This document shows positions 50,466 to 59,262 of a stretch of DNA of 64,000 nucleotides, piece after piece (positions within the stretch are counted from its first letter, which is position 1; each line of letters begins with the position of its first letter). The position numbers and the translations under genes were made by a program. Origin of the DNA: Neoaquamicrobium sediminum. GTDB taxonomy: Bacteria; Pseudomonadota; Alphaproteobacteria; Rhizobiales; Rhizobiaceae. The notes beneath the pieces were generated by a model. It was not told where the DNA came from. It did no database searches and saw only the letters and a program-made list of their open reading frames with translations. The stretch spans positions 1,674,001-1,738,000 of the forward strand of contig NZ_JABETK010000001.1 of NCBI RefSeq assembly GCF_013240295.1, written 5' to 3'.

Positions 50466-51356
50466 ATGCAGATCAGACCGCCTCGCCCGCGCCGCTCAGT
50501 GCTCTATGTTCCCGCCGCTAACGAAAAGGCGCTGGCGAAGGTGACGAGCCTTGCCTGCGACTGCGTCGTCGTCGACCTCGAGGATCCGGTGGCACCGGCG
50601 CAGAAGGTGGCAGCGCGCGAGCGCATGCGCGATTTCGTCGCCGCGCGAGGCGAGGGCGGGCCGGAAATCGTCGTGCGCGTCAATGCGCTGTCGAGCGAAT
50701 GGGGCAGCGCCGACCTCCTGGCTGCGCGCGAAGCCCGCCCGGATGCGATCCTGCTGCCCAAGGTGGAGACGGCGCGCGACGTGCTGGAGGCGAACGACGT
50801 GCTGGACGAAACGGAAGCGCGGGCCTCGCTGTGGCTGTGGGCGATGATCGAGACGCCACGGGCGATGCTCAACATTGGCGCGATCGCCGCGTTGGGGCGC
50901 GATCGCGGGGCGCGGCTGGCCTGCCTGGTGGCCGGCACCAACGATCTCGTTAAGGAAACCGGCGTTCTCGCCACCCCCGACCGGCGCTATCTGGTACCGT
51001 GGCTGATGCAGATCGTGCTGGCTGCGCGCGCGGGCGGGCTCGACGCGCTGGACGGGGTCAGAAACGATTTTTCTGATCTCGAAGCCTTCACGGCCGAATG
51101 CCGGGAAGGCCGCAACATGGGCTTCGACGGCAAGACACTGATACACCCGGCGCAGATCGGCCCCGCCAATACGGCATTTTCGCCCTCCGCCGAAGCCGTC
51201 GCGGAAGCGCTGGCGATCCGCGCGGCCTTCGCGCTGCCGGAGAACGCGGCCAGCGGCGTCATCTCGCTGGATGGGAAGATGGTCGAGCGGCTGCATCTCG
51301 ACCAAGCCGAGCGGCTGTTGGCGAAAGCGGATTTGGGAAAGGACCAGACGCGATGA
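50466..51356 (+). CDS. HpcH/HpaI aldolase / CitE-like CoA ester lyase
   Basis: A 296-residue TIM-barrel lyase: RRSVLYVPAANEKALAKV, the metal-binding VVDLEDPVAPAQK, VRVNALSSEWGSADL, ILLPKVETARDV, AMIETPRAMLNIGAIA, and MGFDGKTLIHPAQI. These are the features of CitE-like beta subunits acting on malyl-CoA, citramalyl-CoA or similar esters. No citrate-lyase alpha or gamma genes are near, so a free-standing malyl- or methylmalyl-CoA type activity is more likely. It is followed by a coupled DUF1737 gene. Confidence 0.88.
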   Translation: MQIRPPRPRRSVLYVPAANEKALAKVTSLACDCVVVDLEDPVAPAQKVAARERMRDFVAARGEGGPEIVVRVNALSSEWGSADLLAAREARPDAILLPKVETARDVLEANDVLDETEARASLWLWAMIETPRAMLNIGAIAALGRDRGARLACLVAGTNDLVKETGVLATPDRRYLVPWLMQIVLAARAGGLDALDGVRNDFSDLEAFTAECREGRNMGFDGKTLIHPAQIGPANTAFSPSAEAVAEALAIRAAFALPENAASGVISLDGKMVERLHLDQAERLLAKADLGKDQTR

Positions 51357-51559
51357 AACTCTACCGATTCCTGACCGGACCGGACGATTCGAGCTTCTGC
51401 CACAAGGTGACGGCGGCGCTGAACAAGGGCTGGCACATCTACGGCTCGCCCACCTATGCGTTCGATGCCGAAACCAAGACCATGCGTTGCGGGCAGGCGG
51501 TTTTCAAGGAAGTCGAGGGCAAGGACTACCACCCGGACATGAAGCTGGGCGAGCAGTAG
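51353..51559 (+). CDS. DUF1737 domain-containing small protein
   Basis: A 68-residue protein: MKLYRFLTGPDDSSFCHKVT, LNKGWHIYGSPTYAFD, and RCGQAVFKEVEGKDYHPDM. Matches the DUF1737 family (unknown function). Its ATG overlaps the stop of the CitE-like gene (ATGA), so the two are translationally coupled. Confidence 0.85.
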   Translation: MKLYRFLTGPDDSSFCHKVTAALNKGWHIYGSPTYAFDAETKTMRCGQAVFKEVEGKDYHPDMKLGEQ

Positions 51560-51589
51560 CGCGTCGGGCTTCAATAGGCGCTAAGCCGA

Positions 51590-52294
51590 TCAGACGCTGA
51601 CCCCGAACAGTCGGCCTATGCCCGCAGTGACCGCCATGGCGAACACGCCCCAGACAACGACCCGTGCGCTGGCCCTGAGGACCGGTGCCGCCCCGGCCTT
51701 GGCGCCGAGCGCGCCGAGAATGGCGAGTGTCGCCACGGTGACAATCAGCACGACCGGGATGACGGCCCCATCCGGCGCGAACCATGCCGCGGCCAGCGGG
51801 ATGGCGGCTGCTACGCTGAAGGTGACAGCCGAGGTGAAGGCTGCCTGAAGGGGATTGGCGGCGAGGTGCTCCGAAAGGCCAAGCTCGTCACGGACATGGG
51901 CGCCGAGTGCGTCGCGTTCGGTGAGCTCGCGGGCGACCTGCATGGCCGTCGCCTCGCTCAGGCCACGCTCGCGGTAGATGGCGGCCAGCTCGACCAGTTC
52001 GGTTTCCGGGTCGTCGCGTAGAGCGACCTTTTCACGGGCAATATCCGCTTTTTCGGTATCCGACTGCGAGGAGACCGAAACATATTCGCCCGCAGCCATC
52101 GACATGGCGCCGGCCGTCAGCCCGGCAATTCCCGCGATGATGACGGTTTTGGGGTCGGGGCCGGCTGCCGCCACGCCGACGATGAGCGAGGAGACCGAGA
52201 CAATGCCGTCATTGGCACCCAGAACGGCGGCACGAAGCCATCCACTGCGGGTGATGTAGTGCGGATCATCCGGATGCGCTGAGGGGACGGTCAC
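51590..52294 (-). CDS. VIT1/CCC1-type transporter family protein
   Basis: A membrane protein of the vacuolar iron transporter-like family, about 234 residues. It opens DPHYITRSGWLRAAVLGAND, GIVSVSSLIVGVAAAG, then GLTAGAMSMAAGEYVSVSSQ; a cytoplasmic acidic region (AREKVALRDDPETELVELAA) replaces the iron-binding loop; three C-terminal helices follow. Family members move Fe or Mn. The GTG at 52294 begins where homologues usually do; an ATG at 52351 is the alternative. Confidence 0.85.
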   Translation of the reverse strand: MTVPSAHPDDPHYITRSGWLRAAVLGANDGIVSVSSLIVGVAAAGPDPKTVIIAGIAGLTAGAMSMAAGEYVSVSSQSDTEKADIAREKVALRDDPETELVELAAIYRERGLSEATAMQVARELTERDALGAHVRDELGLSEHLAANPLQAAFTSAVTFSVAAAIPLAAAWFAPDGAVIPVVLIVTVATLAILGALGAKAGAAPVLRASARVVVWGVFAMAVTAGIGRLFGVSV

Positions 52295-52385
52295 GGTTTT
52301 CGCCTCATCGATTGTGGGGCTCGCCCTGGGAATAGCGTCACAGGTCTGCAAGCAACTACCGAAACGCCGGAATTGTGGGGTTTAG

Positions 52386-52817
52386 CTAGGGCCGGGTCTC
52401 GGCGTTTTCCTCGATCTGCGCCATGTCGTCGTCGGACAGGCCGAAATGGTGACCGATCTCGTGGATCAGCACATGGGCGACGATGTCGCCCAGCGTCTCC
52501 TCGTTTTCGGCCCAGTAATCCAGGATGGCGCGGCGATAGAGGGTGACGCGGTTCGGACCCTCTCCGGTGGAAGGGTTCCAGCGCTCGGCGATGCCGCGGC
52601 CCTCGAACAGTCCGAGCAGGTCGAACGGCGTCTCAAGCGCGAGGTCGTCCATGATCTCGTCGGTCGGGAATTCGGCAATCTGGATGACGATCTCGCCGGT
52701 GAGCTTGCGGAATTCGCCGGGCAGATGCGCATAGGTTTCCAGCGCCAGAAGCTCGAACTCCTGAAGCGAGGGCGAAAGCTGATCGGTCCAGTCGCGGGTC
52801 TGATAGATGCGGGCCAT
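52386..52817 (-). CDS. Zincin-like metallopeptidase family protein
   Basis: A 143-residue minigluzincin-type protein with HVLIHEIGHHFGLSDDDM, the HExxH zinc motif with a downstream Asp ligand, close to the C-terminus, and a DRVTLYRR-like strand. Domain PF06262 type; substrates unknown. The ATG at 52817 is favoured because the open frame further upstream reads through an intergenic region with no homology. Confidence 0.88.
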   Translation of the reverse strand: MARIYQTRDWTDQLSPSLQEFELLALETYAHLPGEFRKLTGEIVIQIAEFPTDEIMDDLALETPFDLLGLFEGRGIAERWNPSTGEGPNRVTLYRRAILDYWAENEETLGDIVAHVLIHEIGHHFGLSDDDMAQIEENAETRP

Positions 52818-52984
52818 GCAGTGTCCTTTGGCCGCCATATAGACCTTTGCAGCGCGGCTTTCGACCCCTGATTCCGCAAGCGTTACCGCGCCAGACGCGC
52901 ACGATGCCCGATTGGCCGCCAGAGTAGAGGAATAAATTCTTCGAGACTCCGCTTGACTCTTCGGTGCGGCTCTGGAATCCATTA

Positions 52985-52999
52985 GAACATAATAGGAAC
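52985..52999. promoter_or_regulatory. LexA box (GAAC-N7-GAAC) of the imuA-imuB-dnaE2 operon
   Basis: GAACATAATAGGAAC is a perfect alphaproteobacterial SOS box (direct repeat GAAC separated by 7 bases; GTTC-N7-GTTC on the other strand). It ends 23 bases before the imuA start, where bound LexA would cover the promoter or its downstream edge. This predicts induction by DNA damage. Confidence 0.85.
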
Positions 53000-53022
53000 A
53001 TTTAGCGCGAAAGAGCAGCATC

Positions 53023-53961
53023 ATGGCGACATCCGCCGTGGCGCGAGAGGCTGTTTGTGCCTTGCGCCGGGAAATTGCGAGGATCGAGGGCACGCTGCCG
53101 GAGCGGCTGGAGCCGGCTGAGGTGGCCGGCTCGGCCAGTGCCGGGGCGGACATTGTCCTGCGCCGGCAGGGCGCTGCCGACGGCACGGCAGGACTTCTGC
53201 CGACGGGCGCAGGCGGCCTCGACGCCGCACTGGGCGGCGGGTTGCCGCTCGCGGCTCTGGTGGAGATCCATGGCAGGGAAACGCGCGATGCAGGCGCCGT
53301 GGCCGGTTTCGCGCTGGCGATGGTCGCGCTGGCGCGCAGGCAGGCCACGGTGAAGGCGCCGCTTCTGTGGGTGACTGCGGGCGAAACGTTCCCCGAGGCG
53401 GGAAGCCCTTATGCGCCCGGTATCCTGCACCGGTTCGGCCTGCCGCCGGCGGCCCTGCTGGTCGCGCAGGGCCGCCGGCTGGAGGATGCGCTGTGGGTGG
53501 CGGAGGAGGCCGCTGCGCTTGGCGCGCTTTCGGCGGTGCTGCTCGAGGTGCGGGGGCACACGCCGAAGCTCGACCTGACCGCCACGCGCCGCCTGCACCG
53601 GCGCACCCAGGCCGCGGGCCGCCCGCTCTATCTCCTGCGCCATGCCGGCGAGCCGGCGCCGACGGCAGCACCAGTGCGGCTCGTCGTCTCGGCCGCGCCC
53701 GCAGCGAAGCGGCATTCCCTTTCGGGTGCGCTTGCCGGATCGATCGGTCCGCCTGCCTTCACCGTCGCGGTTTCCCGAAGCCGCCTGGGCATGCCTGCAA
53801 CCTTCACACTGGAATGGAACGACGATGAGCGCGCCTTTAACGAAAGACGATCCGACCCCGGCGGGGTGCAGGATCATGGCGCTGTGGTTTCCCCTGCTGC
53901 CGACGGAGCGCATCCTCAGGGCACGGCTGGGGCGGGCCTGGCGTTCAGAGGCGCGGCGTGA
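53023..53961 (+). CDS. imuA: SOS mutasome protein ImuA
   Basis: RecA/SulA-like scaffold of the ImuA-ImuB-DnaE2 translesion machine. The 312-residue protein shows ALGGGLPLAALVEIHGRETRD, LLWVTAGETFPEAGSPYAPG, LEVRGHTPKLDLTATRRLH and the late motif FTLEWNDDERAF. The Walker A-like loop is degenerate, as usual in ImuA. The last 45 residues after the LEW motif are low-complexity and overlap imuB by 86 bases, so the annotated end may be longer than the functional one. A LexA box lies upstream. Confidence 0.9.
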   Translation: MATSAVAREAVCALRREIARIEGTLPERLEPAEVAGSASAGADIVLRRQGAADGTAGLLPTGAGGLDAALGGGLPLAALVEIHGRETRDAGAVAGFALAMVALARRQATVKAPLLWVTAGETFPEAGSPYAPGILHRFGLPPAALLVAQGRRLEDALWVAEEAAALGALSAVLLEVRGHTPKLDLTATRRLHRRTQAAGRPLYLLRHAGEPAPTAAPVRLVVSAAPAAKRHSLSGALAGSIGPPAFTVAVSRSRLGMPATFTLEWNDDERAFNERRSDPGGVQDHGAVVSPAADGAHPQGTAGAGLAFRGAA

Positions 53962-55426
53962 GGGCACAGGCGCCCGCCAGCCGCTCGCCGTCAGCCACCG
54001 CGAGAACAACACGCAACGCATCGCAGCCCTCGACGAGACGGCAGCGGCCCTCGGGCTGCGTCCGGGCATGGGGGTCGCCGACGCGCGCGCCATGCATCCC
54101 GGGCTGGACGTGATCGAGGCGGAGCCGGAGGCCGACCGCAGGCTTCTGGAAAGCCTTGCTGACTGGTGCGACCGTTATACGCCGCTGGTCGCGCTGTGCG
54201 GAGAGGACGGGCTCTTCCTCGACATCACCGGTTGCGTCCACCTCTTCGGCGGCGAACAGGCGATGCTCGACGAGGTGCTGGAGCGGCTTTATAGCCAGGG
54301 CTTTCGCGCCCGTGCGGGGCTCGCCTCTACGCCGGGCATGGCATGGGCGGCCGCCCGTTTCCTGCGGCCCGTGCCGATCGAGCCGGGCGCGGAGGCACCG
54401 GCGCTCGCCGGCCTGCCGCCAGCGGCGCTGCGGCTTGAGCCTCCCGCATGCAAGGGGCTCGAAAGCCTGGGCCTGCGCACCGTCGGCGCGCTGATGGAAA
54501 CGCCGCGCGGGCCGCTCGTGCGCCGTTTCGGCAAGCTGCCGGTCATGCGCCTCGACCAGGCGCTCGGCCGGCTGGAGGAGGCTGTGTCGCCACGCCTGCC
54601 CGTCGCGCCGCTTTCGGTGGAGCGCCGCCTCGCAGAGCCCGTGGTGCTTGAGGAGGATATCGAACGGCTGCTGCTTCTCCTGTCGGCGACGCTGAAAGCC
54701 GATCTGGAGCGGCGTGACGAAGGTGCGCGCCTGCTGCAGCTCGCCCTTTTCCGGGTGGACGGCGCCGTGCATCGCCTGACCGTCGGCGCGTCGCGGCCGC
54801 TGCGCGAGCCGGCGCTGATCCTCAAGCTGTTCCGCGAAAAGCTCAAGGCTGTAGGCGGCGTCGATGCCGATTACGGGTTCGAAATGGTGCGGCTTTCGGC
54901 ACTCGAAGCCGCACCTTTCGCGGCGGAACAGGTCGACCTGGCCGGCGAAAGCAAGGCGGATGATGCGGGGCTGGCGCTTTTTGCCGATCGTGTCCGCGCC
55001 CGGCTGGGCGACCGTTCGATCCTGCGGCCCGTCACGGTCGAAAGCCATATCCCCGAACGCGCCGTTGCGTTTGTTCCATTCGCGGGCTTTGCGGAAGGCG
55101 CCCCTTCGAAAGGGGAAGCGTATTTCCTTTCCAGAGAGCGGCCGGTCAGGCTTTTCCCGCATCCTGAACCGGTCGAGGTGATGGCCGAAATTCCCGAGGG
55201 GCCTCCGGCCCGCTTCCGCTGGCGGCGCGCATCCTATCGCGTTGCAGGCGCGGAAGGCCCCGAACGCATCGCCCCGGAATGGTGGCAGGAAAAGGAGGCG
55301 GGCGAAACGCGGGACTATTACCGGGTCGAGGACGATAGCGGTCGGCGCTACTGGCTTTATCGCGAAGGCTTCTACGACAAGGGCGAAACGCCGCCGCGCT
55401 GGTTCATGCAAGGGGTCTTTGCATGA
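53876..55426 (+). CDS. imuB: Y-family polymerase-like protein ImuB
   Basis: Non-catalytic DinB-like subunit that links DnaE2 to the beta clamp. From the ATG at 53876 (AGGA before it) the protein has 516 residues: N-terminus MALWFPLLPTERILRARLG, where Pol IV has its first catalytic Asp and ImuB does not; EDGLFLDITGCVHLFGG; HhH region GLESLGLRTVGALMETPRG; the little finger; and a C-terminal extension ending WYRxGF-like DDSGRRYWLYREGFYDKG. An ATG at 53825 is also possible. Its stop overlaps the dnaE2 start (ATGA). Confidence 0.9.
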   Translation: MALWFPLLPTERILRARLGRAWRSEARREGTGARQPLAVSHRENNTQRIAALDETAAALGLRPGMGVADARAMHPGLDVIEAEPEADRRLLESLADWCDRYTPLVALCGEDGLFLDITGCVHLFGGEQAMLDEVLERLYSQGFRARAGLASTPGMAWAAARFLRPVPIEPGAEAPALAGLPPAALRLEPPACKGLESLGLRTVGALMETPRGPLVRRFGKLPVMRLDQALGRLEEAVSPRLPVAPLSVERRLAEPVVLEEDIERLLLLLSATLKADLERRDEGARLLQLALFRVDGAVHRLTVGASRPLREPALILKLFREKLKAVGGVDADYGFEMVRLSALEAAPFAAEQVDLAGESKADDAGLALFADRVRARLGDRSILRPVTVESHIPERAVAFVPFAGFAEGAPSKGEAYFLSRERPVRLFPHPEPVEVMAEIPEGPPARFRWRRASYRVAGAEGPERIAPEWWQEKEAGETRDYYRVEDDSGRRYWLYREGFYDKGETPPRWFMQGVFA

Positions 55427-58400
55427 GCGCTCCGCCTGTCTCCTATGTCGAGTTCGCCACGCAATCGAACTTTTCGTTCCTGCGCGGGGCGTCGAGGCCG
55501 GAGGAACTGGTGGTTGCCGCTTACATGCTGGGTCACGCCGCCATGGGACTTGCCGATCGCAACACGGTTGCGGGCGTGGTGCGCGCCTGGAGCCAGTCGA
55601 AGCAGATTCTTCCGGAAGAAAAGGGGGCGGCATCGAGCCTGCCCTACCATCCCGGCTGCCGCCTCGTCTTTGCCGACGGCACGCCCGATGTGCTTGCCTA
55701 TCCGCGCGACCGAAAGGGCTGGGGGAACCTGTGCCGCCTGCTCACCCAGGCGAATTTTCGCGACGAGAGCCCGAAAGGCGACCCGAAGGTCTATCTCGCC
55801 GACCTGCTCGAATGGGGCGGGCACATGTCGCTGGCCGTGATCCCGGCACTTTCGACGGAGGTAACAAAGGAGCGCGATCTTCTGAGGCAGTTGCGGGAGC
55901 ATTTCGGCCGGCATGCGGTGTGGCTCGCCGTTACACCCCTGTACAACGGCAATGACCGCTTTCGCATCGAGCAGGCGGCGGCGATGGCCTCGGAAGCCGG
56001 TCTGCGGCTGATGGCGATCAACGACGTGCTTTTTCATGCCGCCGAACGACGGCCATTGCAGGACGTGCTTACCGCGATCCGCCTCAACACGCCCGTCGCC
56101 AGGGCAGGCTACGCACTGCAGGCCAATGGCGAGCGCCATCTGAAACCGCCGGCGGAAATGGCGCGGCTGTTCAAGCGGTATCCCGGTGCCCTTGCCGAAA
56201 CGATTCGGTTTGCGGAAACATTGAAATTCTCGCTGAGCGAGCTGGAATACAACTACCCGGACGAGCCGACGGAATCTGGGCTGGCGCCGCAGCAGGAACT
56301 GGAGCGCTTGGCATGGGAAGGCGCGACGCACCGTTACCCGGAGTGCGTGCCGGAAAGGGTGAAGGAATTCATCCGCAAGGAACTCGACATCATCGCGACG
56401 CTCAACTACGCGCGCTACTTTCTCACTGTCCACGACATCGTGAAGTTTGCCCGGTCGAGAGGCATCCTTTGTCAGGGGCGGGGTTCGGCTGCCAACTCCG
56501 TGGTTTGCTACTGCATCGGAATCACTGAGGTCGGCCCAGACATCATCGACTGCCTTTTCGAGCGGTTCATCTCCGAAAAGCGCGGCGAGCCGCCGGATAT
56601 CGACGTCGATTTCGAGCACGAGCGACGCGACGAGGTCATGGCCTACATCTATGAGAAATACAGTGAAAAACATACGGCGCTGGCCGCTTCGGTCGTCACC
56701 TATCGCGGACGATCGGCAATGCGCGAGGTGGCCAAGGCGATGGGGCTTTCGGACGACGTCCAGTCGGCGCTTTCCGGGTCGATCTGGGGCTGGTCCTCGT
56801 CCGAGGTCGGCGTGAAGGAAGCCAAGGCCGGAGGCCTTGCCGAAAGCGATCCCATGACGGTGCGAGTCATGCAGCGCGCCAACGAAATCATGGGTTTTCC
56901 TCGCCACCTCTCGCAGCATGTCGGCGGGTTCGTCATCACCAGGGACCGGCTCGACGAGATGGTGCCAATCGTCAAGACGGCGATGGACGAGCGCAAGATG
57001 GTCGAATGGGACAAGGACGACCTGGATGCGGTGAAAATGCTCAAGGTCGATGTGCTGGCGCTAGGGATGCTGACCTGCCTGAAGCGCGCCTTCGTCCTGC
57101 TGGACGAGCACTATGGGCTAAATCTGACGCTCGACAGCATGAAAAAGGAAGACGAGCGGGTCTATGACATGATCTGTCGGGCCGACACGCTCGGCGTGTT
57201 CCAGATCGAGAGCCGCGCGCAGATGTCGATGCTGCCGCGGCTGAAGCCCCGCGAATTCTACGACCTCGTCATAGAGGTGGCGATCGTGCGGCCTGGTCCA
57301 ATACAGGGTGATATGGTTCATCCCTATCTTCGGCGTCGCGAGAAGAAGGAAAAGCCCGACTATGTGATGCCCGAGCTTGAGACGATCCTGGGAAAGACGC
57401 TCGGTGTCCCGCTGTTCCAGGAACAGGCGATGAAAATCGCCATCGTAGCCGGCGGCTTCTCGCCAAGCGAGGCCGATGAACTGCGCCGAGCGATGGCGAC
57501 CTTCAAGCGCCTTGGAACCATAAAGGATTATAAGAAGCGGATGATCTCGGGGATGACGGCGAAAGGCTATCCCGAGGAATTCGCGCTGCGTGTCTTCAAG
57601 CAGATCGAGGGGTTCGGCGATTACGGCTTTCCGGAAAGCCATGCAGCTTCGTTCGCGCTGCTGGTCTATGCGTCATGCTGGTTCAAGACTTTCTATCCGG
57701 ACGTCTTCTGCGCAGCGATCCTCAATTCCCAGCCGATGGGCTTCTACGCGCCGGCGCAGCTCGTCCGCGACGCGGCCGACCACGGCGCGGAAGTCAGGCC
57801 GGTCGACATCAACCATTCTGACTGGGACTGCACGCTCGAGGAAGCGCCATTCGATCCCGCGAAGGTCGCACACCGGCACAGGGAGATGCGCAGTGTCATC
57901 CTCACCCGCCATGCGGTGCGGCTGGGATTCCGGCAGATCAAGGGCCTGTCCGAGGCGGAGATGACGACATTCGTGCAACAGCGCGGCGGCGGCTACGAAT
58001 CCGTGCGCGACGTGTGGCTGCGATCGTGCCTCCATGTCGACGCGATCAGAAAGCTGGCGGAGGCCGACGCGTTCCGCTCCATCGGCCTCGATCGGCGCGC
58101 GGCGCTGTGGGCGGTACGCGCGCTTGACGGCAGGAGTGCCGCCGAGCGCCTGCCGTTGTTCGACCGTCCGGAGGTCCGCCTGCCCGACAATGAACCCGAG
58201 ACGACACTTCCCGCCATGCCGCTCGGCGAGCATGTCATCCACGACTACCGCCTGCTTCGGCTTTCGCTCAAGGCGCATCCGGTCTCGTTTTTGCGCGCCG
58301 GGCTGGAGCGGGACGGTGTCACGCCCAATGCGATGCTGCCCGATATTCGCGGTGGGCGCCGAATCTCGATCGCGGGGCTGGTGCTGGTGCGCCAACGCCC

Positions 58401-58767
58401 CGGCAAGGGCAACGCGATCTTCCTGACGCTGGAAGACGAGAATTCGATCGCCAACGTCATCATCTGGCCGCGCGTGTTCGATCGCTATCGCCCGGTCATC
58501 CTCGGCGGGCGGCTGGTGCGGGTGACGGGGAAGCTGCAATCGGAGTCGGGCGTCATCCATATTGTCGCCGAGCGGATCGAGGATCTGAGCCATCGGCTGG
58601 AGGCGCTTTCGGAAGCGGCCCAGACCGTCGATTTCCGTTCGCCGCCGGACGAGATCAAGCGGGCTATCGACCACGACAGCCGGGTCCGCCCGAACAGGCG
58701 GGGGTCGATCGAGAAGCCCTGCGAGAGCCGGCCGGGCACATTGGCGGCGAGCCCGCCGCCAATGTGA
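55423..58767 (+). CDS. dnaE2: Error-prone DNA polymerase DnaE2 (ImuC), last residues frame-shifted in this sequence
   Basis: Alpha-type C-family polymerase for mutagenic translesion synthesis. It opens SYVEFATQSNFSFLRGASRP (PHP domain), has the catalytic acidic stretch EPPDIDVDFEHERRDEVMAY, CQGRGSAANSVVCYCIGI, a tandem helix-hairpin-helix and an OB fold (FLTLEDENSIANVIIWP). As read it stops at 58767. In the third frame the family ending REALREPAGHIGGEPAANV then KKLMPKGRNFH runs to TGA at 58800-58802, so one G is probably missing from the G5 run at 58700-58704; the repaired product has 1126 residues. Last gene of the SOS cassette. Confidence 0.95.
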   Translation: MSAPPVSYVEFATQSNFSFLRGASRPEELVVAAYMLGHAAMGLADRNTVAGVVRAWSQSKQILPEEKGAASSLPYHPGCRLVFADGTPDVLAYPRDRKGWGNLCRLLTQANFRDESPKGDPKVYLADLLEWGGHMSLAVIPALSTEVTKERDLLRQLREHFGRHAVWLAVTPLYNGNDRFRIEQAAAMASEAGLRLMAINDVLFHAAERRPLQDVLTAIRLNTPVARAGYALQANGERHLKPPAEMARLFKRYPGALAETIRFAETLKFSLSELEYNYPDEPTESGLAPQQELERLAWEGATHRYPECVPERVKEFIRKELDIIATLNYARYFLTVHDIVKFARSRGILCQGRGSAANSVVCYCIGITEVGPDIIDCLFERFISEKRGEPPDIDVDFEHERRDEVMAYIYEKYSEKHTALAASVVTYRGRSAMREVAKAMGLSDDVQSALSGSIWGWSSSEVGVKEAKAGGLAESDPMTVRVMQRANEIMGFPRHLSQHVGGFVITRDRLDEMVPIVKTAMDERKMVEWDKDDLDAVKMLKVDVLALGMLTCLKRAFVLLDEHYGLNLTLDSMKKEDERVYDMICRADTLGVFQIESRAQMSMLPRLKPREFYDLVIEVAIVRPGPIQGDMVHPYLRRREKKEKPDYVMPELETILGKTLGVPLFQEQAMKIAIVAGGFSPSEADELRRAMATFKRLGTIKDYKKRMISGMTAKGYPEEFALRVFKQIEGFGDYGFPESHAASFALLVYASCWFKTFYPDVFCAAILNSQPMGFYAPAQLVRDAADHGAEVRPVDINHSDWDCTLEEAPFDPAKVAHRHREMRSVILTRHAVRLGFRQIKGLSEAEMTTFVQQRGGGYESVRDVWLRSCLHVDAIRKLAEADAFRSIGLDRRAALWAVRALDGRSAAERLPLFDRPEVRLPDNEPETTLPAMPLGEHVIHDYRLLRLSLKAHPVSFLRAGLERDGVTPNAMLPDIRGGRRISIAGLVLVRQRPGKGNAIFLTLEDENSIANVIIWPRVFDRYRPVILGGRLVRVTGKLQSESGVIHIVAERIEDLSHRLEALSEAAQTVDFRSPPDEIKRAIDHDSRVRPNRRGSIEKPCESRPGTLAASPPPM

Positions 58768-58802
58768 AGAAGCTGATGCCCAAGGGGCGCAACTTTCACT
58801 GA

Positions 58803-59262
58803 ACCGGGTATCGATGGTCAGGAGAATGCCAGCCACCAACAACCGATCAGTCGAACTGTCTGTATCCTTATGCGGCTGGGTTCGCTGCATCGCGCCCCGC
58901 GCCCAGCCGACCCACCTGCCGGCTGCAGGGATCGGCCGGACCTCGCTCGCAAACGGCTGCATCATGTGCCGATGGGAATGGCCGGACGCATGGCACTGAA
59001 CTCAGATCAGCGTCGCGCGGAATGCCCCTACTCTGACTTGCTTCGCAAGCCACCCTCCCCCGAAGGAGAGGAAGACTGCCAAGCGGTACGGTCGGCAATT
59101 TCTCTCTGTCTCTCCCGCTTCCCGAAGGAGAGAGATGGCCGTGAAGCGATAGAGGTCGGCGAAACATGCGCGAGCCCGCTTTGAATGCAGTGGCATAGGC
59201 CAGCCGCCGGGTTACCGGCATCCTGCGTGGGGCATACAGATACCGTTGGTTGGCCTGAGCCG
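58803..59262. other. Intergenic region after dnaE2
   Basis: These 460 bases separate dnaE2 from the convergent TetR gene. The second half holds a diverged palindromic repeat (59022-59150). The open frames here lack ribosome sites and recognisable products; I see no gene. Confidence 0.6.
59022..59150. repeat. Diverged copy of the palindromic intergenic repeat
   Basis: Bases 59022-59060, containing CTTGCTTCGCAAG and the following CCACCCTCCCC, match the complement of 45168-45205 with few changes. Beyond this lie GAAGGAGAGG and TCTCTCCCGC/GAAGGAGAGAG segments that form further hairpins. It appears to be a member of the same mosaic repeat family with an altered second half. Exact ends are uncertain. 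Confidence 0.65.

Noticed and set aside
53945..56919. Long minus-strand frames (562 and 515 codons) opposite imuB and dnaE2
   Set aside because: Shadows of the coding strand with no recognisable domains; imuB and dnaE2 are secure.
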